DNA of 64,000 nt from a bacterium SCSIO 12741 (GTDB lineage: Bacteria > Bacteroidota > Bacteroidia > Flavobacteriales_G > Salibacteraceae). The notes under the pieces are model-generated. The model was not told where the DNA came from, made no database searches, and saw nothing but the letters and a program-made list of their open reading frames with translations. Numbering within the stretch: the stretch's first letter is position 1; each line of letters opens with the position of its first letter. Positions 60,702 to 64,000 of this stretch are shown piece by piece. The position numbers were made by a program, and so were the translations under genes. The stretch lies in contig CP073749.1 in NCBI GenBank assembly GCA_024398055.1, positions 2,356,594 through 2,420,593 on the forward strand. Direction: 5' to 3'.

Positions 60702-62429
60702 ATGAAAAAGAATACCATAAAGACTCTGTCCTTAGTAGCGTTGGTATCTGTGGGGTTGGCAGCATGTAACCCTTTGAAGAAAATGGATAAGTACGCGGAG
60801 AACATTAAATATTCCGTGAACCCCGACCCCCTTGAAATGCACGGAGATAGTGTAGAAGTAAACATTAGCGGAAAGATTCCACCCAAATACTTCCATAAAT
60901 TAGCTACCGTAAAGGCCAAAGCAGTATTGAAAAATGCTGACGGAGAAGTGGTTAAAGAATTGAAGGAAATGACCCTGCTCGGAAACGAAGCAGACGGTGA
61001 TGGAAAAAAGATTGACTACGAAAAAGGAGGATCTTTTAGCTACACTGACAAGATCGCTTACGAGCCTATCATGGAAAACGTTCAGTTGTTCGTTCAGGCT
61101 ACCGGATCTTTCAAAACCAAGACTCAAGAGTTCGAATCACGCAAGATTGGTGATGGTACCATTACCACTCCTTACCTGGTTCAGTCAGACGCTCGTCCTA
61201 TCTTGGCTAAAGACAACTTTAAGAAAGTTATTCCTCACACCGTTGAGGCTCAAATTCACTACTTGATTCAATCTTCTCAAGTTCGTTCAACTGAATTGAG
61301 AGATGAAGATATTAAAGCCTTCACTGAATTCGTAGAAATGGCCGTTGCCAATGAGTACGTTTTCAAAGGAGTTACTGTTTCAGCTTACGCTTCTCCTGAT
61401 GGAGAAATGGATTTGAACGACAACTTGGCCAACAATCGTGCTAAGACTGCCGCTCAAGCAATCATGAGAATTCTTAAGCGTAAGAAAGTGGAAGCTGCCA
61501 AGGCTGAAGGATTTATTACCGAGATCGGTAAAGGTGAAGACTGGGAAGGTTTTGAAAAAGCAACCAAGGCTTCTGATATCGAAGATAAAGACATCATCTT
61601 GGGTGTTCTTAAAATGAACGCTGACAACGCTAAGCGTGAAGCTGAGATCAAGAACATGGCTGCTGTATACGTTGAGTTGGCTGAGAAAGTACTTCCTTCT
61701 CTACGTCGTTCCATGATTACTTTGAACGCTGACGAAATGGCTCGTACTGATGAGGAAATCACGGCTTTGACCAAGTCTAACCCTGATACACTTTCAGTAG
61801 AAGAGTTGTTGTACGCTGCTACATTGACTAACGATCTTGATGAGAAATTGAGAATCTATAAGTTGGCTCAGTCTCAGTATCCATCTGACTGGAGAGCTCA
61901 CAACAACGTAGGTTATGTAATGGTACTTCAAAACAATGTTTCTGGTGCAAAAGCTGAATTTGAAAAAGCGGCTTCTGCTCAAAATACTCCGATTGTATCT
62001 AACAACTTGGGTGTTTGCGAATTGTTTGAAGGAAACACAGCTAAGGCTGAAGGCTTGTTCAAGTCTGCTTCCGGAGCTGGTCCTGAGGTAAGCTACAACA
62101 TGGGTATTATCAATATCAAGAAAGGAGACTACGGAACTGCAGTTTCTAAGTTTGGTGGAGAGAAAACCTTCAACGCTGCCTTGGCTCAAATGTTGAACGG
62201 AAACAACGACGGAGCTTTGAAAACTTTGGATGCTTCTGAAGCTAAAGCAACTGCTGAAGGATACTACCTTAAAGCGGTTATCGGAGCTCGTACTTCAAAC
62301 AACGATATGGTAACCAGCAACCTGAAATCTGCTTTCGGATTGGAAGGTAAGCTGAAGTCCAAAGCTGCTAATGATGCTGAATTTATCAGTCTACGTGAAG
62401 ATGCTGCCTTCAGTGGATTGGTGAAGTAA
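60702..62429 (+). CDS. TPR-containing lipoprotein with OmpA-like segment
   Basis: 575 residues from ATG 60702 (MKKNTIKTLSLVALVSVGLA, lipobox AAC, Cys about 22); an upstream ATG at 60690 is possible. N-terminal beta-rich part (about 35-170) with SGKIPPKYFHKLATVKAKAV; middle region (about 195-270) with GVTVSAYASPDGEMDLNDNL and NNRAKTAAQAIMRILKRKKV, an arrangement like OmpA-type peptidoglycan-binding domains; C-terminal TPRs (about 370-520) such as WRAHNNVGYVMVLQNNVSGA and PEVSYNMGIINIKKGDYGTA. Codon use is strongly biased, so it is an abundant envelope protein. Its exact role is unknown; outer-membrane to peptidoglycan linking is a fair guess. Confidence 0.85.
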   Translation: MKKNTIKTLSLVALVSVGLAACNPLKKMDKYAENIKYSVNPDPLEMHGDSVEVNISGKIPPKYFHKLATVKAKAVLKNADGEVVKELKEMTLLGNEADGDGKKIDYEKGGSFSYTDKIAYEPIMENVQLFVQATGSFKTKTQEFESRKIGDGTITTPYLVQSDARPILAKDNFKKVIPHTVEAQIHYLIQSSQVRSTELRDEDIKAFTEFVEMAVANEYVFKGVTVSAYASPDGEMDLNDNLANNRAKTAAQAIMRILKRKKVEAAKAEGFITEIGKGEDWEGFEKATKASDIEDKDIILGVLKMNADNAKREAEIKNMAAVYVELAEKVLPSLRRSMITLNADEMARTDEEITALTKSNPDTLSVEELLYAATLTNDLDEKLRIYKLAQSQYPSDWRAHNNVGYVMVLQNNVSGAKAEFEKAASAQNTPIVSNNLGVCELFEGNTAKAEGLFKSASGAGPEVSYNMGIINIKKGDYGTAVSKFGGEKTFNAALAQMLNGNNDGALKTLDASEAKATAEGYYLKAVIGARTSNNDMVTSNLKSAFGLEGKLKSKAANDAEFISLREDAAFSGLVK

Positions 62430-62454
62430 GTTTTAGACATAAATCTTTTTAGAA

Positions 62455-62491
62455 AGTCCCCGTTGGTCAAAGTACTTACGGGGATTTTTTA
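62455..62491 (+). terminator. Rho-independent terminator after the TPR lipoprotein gene
   Basis: TCCCCGT (62457-62463) pairs with ACGGGGA (62478-62484), followed by six T. Confidence 0.85.
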
Positions 62492-62511
62492 TTTCCGATC
62501 AATTCCATTTG

Positions 62512-62519
62512 TATATTCG
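62512..62519 (+). promoter_or_regulatory. -7 box at a small lipoprotein start, leaderless arrangement
   Basis: TATATTCG, seven of eight matches to TAnnTTTG, ends four bases before the ATG at 62524. Confidence 0.4.
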
Positions 62520-62523
62520 AACC

Positions 62524-62736
62524 ATGAAAAAGCGGCTAATACTTTTAACCCTGTTGACCGGTTTTGTTTTCGGAGCCTGCAACAACTGTTATGTTTGTGA
62601 ATACACCAATGCCAAGGGAGAGCGCAAATCGACTTCAGAGATTTGCAACGATAAAGATGGCTTGGATAACCTGGAAAAAGACCTCAATGAGCGCTATGGT
62701 CAATATGGAGACGTATTTTGCATGAACACTCCCTAA
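62524..62736 (+). CDS. Small Cys-rich lipoprotein, copy 1
   Basis: 70 residues (MKKRLILLTLLTGFVFGACN). Signal peptide with lipobox FGAC, then C-NN-CYVC-EYTN immediately after the lipid Cys, SEICNDKDG, and a final FCMNTP. Four Cys remain besides the lipid Cys (a C-x-x-C pair plus two single ones), suggesting two disulfides or metal binding. A paralogue follows 55 bases later with the same Cys spacing. Not a family I can name. By its signal it is in the periplasm or at the outer membrane. Confidence 0.75.
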   Translation: MKKRLILLTLLTGFVFGACNNCYVCEYTNAKGERKSTSEICNDKDGLDNLEKDLNERYGQYGDVFCMNTP

Positions 62737-62765
62737 ATCGTTCGCAAATCCAATACTTAATTTTC

Positions 62766-62773
62766 TATATTTG
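62766..62773 (+). promoter_or_regulatory. -7 box of the second small lipoprotein
   Basis: TATATTTG, a complete match to TAnnTTTG, 12 bases before ATG 62786 and 18 before ATG 62792. The copy thus appears to have its own promoter. Confidence 0.5.
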
Positions 62774-62791
62774 CTCAAATTTGAAATGGAT

Positions 62792-62986
62792 ATGAAGAAG
62801 TTAATGTTACTTGCAGTGATGGCCATGAGCCTGGGGATGATTTCTTGTGAAAAGTGTTCAACCTGTACTTACCAAGATCCCAATAGAGGAACATTGACCA
62901 GCGAAGAAGTTTGTGGCAAATCCAGACAGTACGATCAAATTATGGAGCAGTACGACGAAAACGGTTGGTCCTGCACCAAAAACTAA
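62792..62986 (+). CDS. Small Cys-rich lipoprotein, copy 2
   Basis: 64 residues from ATG 62792 (MKKLMLLAVMAMSLGMISCE); the ATG at 62786 two codons upstream is also possible. Lipobox MISC followed by EK-CSTC-TYQD, SEEVCGKS and a final WSCTKN. The lipid Cys, C-x-x-C pair, SE(I/V)C and last Cys fall at the same places as in copy 1, so the two are tandem paralogues although other residues differ. Function unknown. Confidence 0.75.
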   Translation: MKKLMLLAVMAMSLGMISCEKCSTCTYQDPNRGTLTSEEVCGKSRQYDQIMEQYDENGWSCTKN

Positions 62987-63013
62987 GAAGAGATAACAAC
63001 TACATAAGTAAAG

Positions 63014-63046
63014 CCCTTTTTCGGAAATCCGTTAAAGGGTTTTTTT
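63014..63046 (+). terminator. Bidirectional terminator between the lipoprotein and trmH-type genes
   Basis: CCCTTT (63014-63019) with inner CGGA pairs with TCCG and AAAGGG (63034-63039), followed by seven T. It overlaps the stop codon of the convergent gene. Confidence 0.75.
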
Positions 63047-63571
63047 ATGGGCCTGGTAGAAGTGCCAGAGCACGATACCAGCCGATACCGAAATGTTCAG
63101 AGAATGCTTGGTTCCTTCCTGAGGGATTTCCAAAACACCATCGCAGGCATTTACTACATCCTGATCCACTCCCTTTACTTCATTGCCCAATACCAATACA
63201 TACGCTTGATCGGCTTGTGGTTCAAAGCTGAGTAGATTATGGCTGTCTTTCGTTTGTTCCACGGCCAGGGTCTGGTAGCCTTTTTCCTTGAGCTCCTCAA
63301 TAAGATCGAGGGTATTCTCCCGGTATTCCCATTCCACCGACTCACTGGCCCCGAGGGCCGTTTTTCGAATGCCGCGATGCGGTGGAGTAGCCGTAATTCC
63401 GCATAACCACACTTTTTCCACCCGAAAGGCATCAGAGGAGCGAAAAACCGAGCCAATATTATTCAGGCTACGAATGTTGTCTAAGACCACTACCAGAGGG
63501 ATTTTAGAGGCCTTTTTAAAGGCTTCGACCGACAAGCGGTCCATTTCCTCCACTTTTAATTTCCTGTTCAT
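63032..63571 (-). CDS. TrmH/SpoU-family RNA 2'-O-methyltransferase
   Basis: 179 residues from ATG 63571 (MNRKLKVEEMDRLSVEAFKK). The SPOUT knot signatures are VVLDNIRSLNNIGSVFRSSD (motif 1 with Asn and Arg), VLVLGNEVKGVDQDVVNACD (motif 2) and IPQEGTKHSLNISVSAGIVL (motif 3). It methylates a ribose in tRNA or rRNA using SAM; the target cannot be told. The frame extends to 63676, but those residues lie towards the divergent mutS and look noncoding. Confidence 0.93.
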   Translation of the reverse strand: MNRKLKVEEMDRLSVEAFKKASKIPLVVVLDNIRSLNNIGSVFRSSDAFRVEKVWLCGITATPPHRGIRKTALGASESVEWEYRENTLDLIEELKEKGYQTLAVEQTKDSHNLLSFEPQADQAYVLVLGNEVKGVDQDVVNACDGVLEIPQEGTKHSLNISVSAGIVLWHFYQAHKKTL

Positions 63572-63665
63572 AAATCGCCAAAAGATGTAAGAGGCAATTC
63601 GGGCTTCGTGTAGCCGTCTTTTTACCTTTATCCGTTCACGGACAAAGAAAATACAAGCGGTAGAT

Positions 63666-64000
63666 TTGGCAACCAAAAAAGCTAGCGAAACCCCTTTGAT
63701 GAAGCAGTATAATCAAATCAAAGGGAAATATCCGGATGCACTTTTGCTCTTCCGGGTAGGAGATTTTTACGAAACCTTTGGTGAGGATGCGATCAAAGCA
63801 TCCCGGATTCTGGGCATTATTCTAACCAAAAGAAAGAATGGTGCTGCGGCTCATATTGAGCTGGCTGGGTTCCCTCACCACTCTCTGGATACCTATTTAC
63901 CTAAGTTGGTAAGAGCTGGAGAGCGAGTAGCCATTTGCGATCAGTTGGAAGACCCCAAGATGACCAAGAAGATCGTCAAAAGAGGGGTTACTGAATTGGT
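63666..64000 (+). CDS. mutS: DNA mismatch repair protein MutS (partial, N-terminus)
   Basis: The first 111 or so residues, running off the right edge. The frame reads [20 protein letters not shown], then [20 protein letters not shown] with the mismatch-binding Phe-x-Glu region ([10 protein letters not shown]), [20 protein letters not shown] and [20 protein letters not shown]. The best start is TTG at 63666, since the residues after it match the usual MutS start (KK[10 protein letters not shown]). ATG 63699 would drop these. A TAnnTTTG-like string (TAGATTTG, 63661-63668) overlaps the TTG and is probably coincidence. Confidence 0.93.
   Translation, partial: MATKKASETPLMKQYNQIKGKYPDALLLFRVGDFYETFGEDAIKASRILGIILTKRKNGAAAHIELAGFPHHSLDTYLPKLVRAGERVAICDQLEDPKMTKKIVKRGVTEL

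Overview
The window is chromosomal DNA from a member of the Bacteroidota, most likely Flavobacteriales (Cryomorphaceae/Schleiferiaceae-like). The evidence is the gldK-gldL-gldM-gldN core of the type IX secretion system (T9SS), PorP/SprF outer-membrane proteins, T9SS type A C-terminal sorting domains on secreted proteins, an LptE-class lipoprotein, and many promoter-like sites of the Bacteroidota form TTG-N19-TAnnTTTG. I see no tRNA, rRNA, CRISPR array, insertion sequence, integrase or phage gene. It reads as vertically inherited chromosome with two or three accessory islands. No gap between genes exceeds about 300 bases.

Layout. 0-7.1 kb, minus strand: a partial YhhQ-type transporter, groL-groS, then secG, a TPR protein, lptE, a sigma-54 activator and miaB, read from a well-formed promoter at 7.05 kb. 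7.2-9.5 kb: topA, interrupted near its 3' end by an apparent one-base deletion. 9.5-20.7 kb, plus strand: an arginase-fold protein lacking several metal ligands, two tandem PorP/SprF genes, gldK, gldL, gldM, gldN with a terminator, then a second gldM-gldN pair whose gldN carries another apparent one-base deletion. 20.7-27.1 kb, minus: a nucleotide-sugar operon (RmlB, TviB/WbpO-type dehydrogenase, acyltransferase, UDP-xylose synthase type, UDP-glucose dehydrogenase, WbpE-type aminotransferase) without glycosyltransferases. 27.2-29.6 kb, plus: a membrane-barrel candidate, waaA, crcB. 29.6-35.3 kb, minus: a MORN/YwqK-repeat protein and two T9SS cargo proteins. 35.4-37.7 kb: a two-component system divergent from one of these cargoes. 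37.8-41.1 kb: tig-clpP-clpX. 41.1-42.4 kb: folA-thyA. 42.7-45.3 kb: a small lipoprotein and a T9SS-sorted subtilase. 45.4-49.0 kb, minus: nupC, a bifunctional nuclease, etfA, etfB. 49.2-54.4 kb, plus: pdhB, membrane pyrophosphatase, a YceI lipoprotein, a DUF6268-like barrel. 54.4-60.6 kb: two deoxynucleoside kinases flanking a beta-propeller-like protein, a GH3-family protein, SppA and folK. 60.7-64 kb: a TPR lipoprotein, two small Cys-rich lipoproteins, a TrmH-family methyltransferase and the start of mutS.

How the genes fit together. GldK/L/M/N make the T9SS motor and periplasmic ring/shaft, PorP/SprF proteins are its outer-membrane partners, and three window genes encode substrates with the sorting domain. 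The second gldM-gldN pair without gldK or gldL suggests alternative shaft/ring subunits sharing one motor. Two gene pairs look functionally matched from sequence. One is a histidine kinase whose periplasmic loop resembles part of the divergently transcribed acidic secreted protein. The other is a lipoprotein that resembles the propeptide region of the subtilase encoded just downstream. Both are inferences from reading the proteins and have not been tested by alignment statistics.
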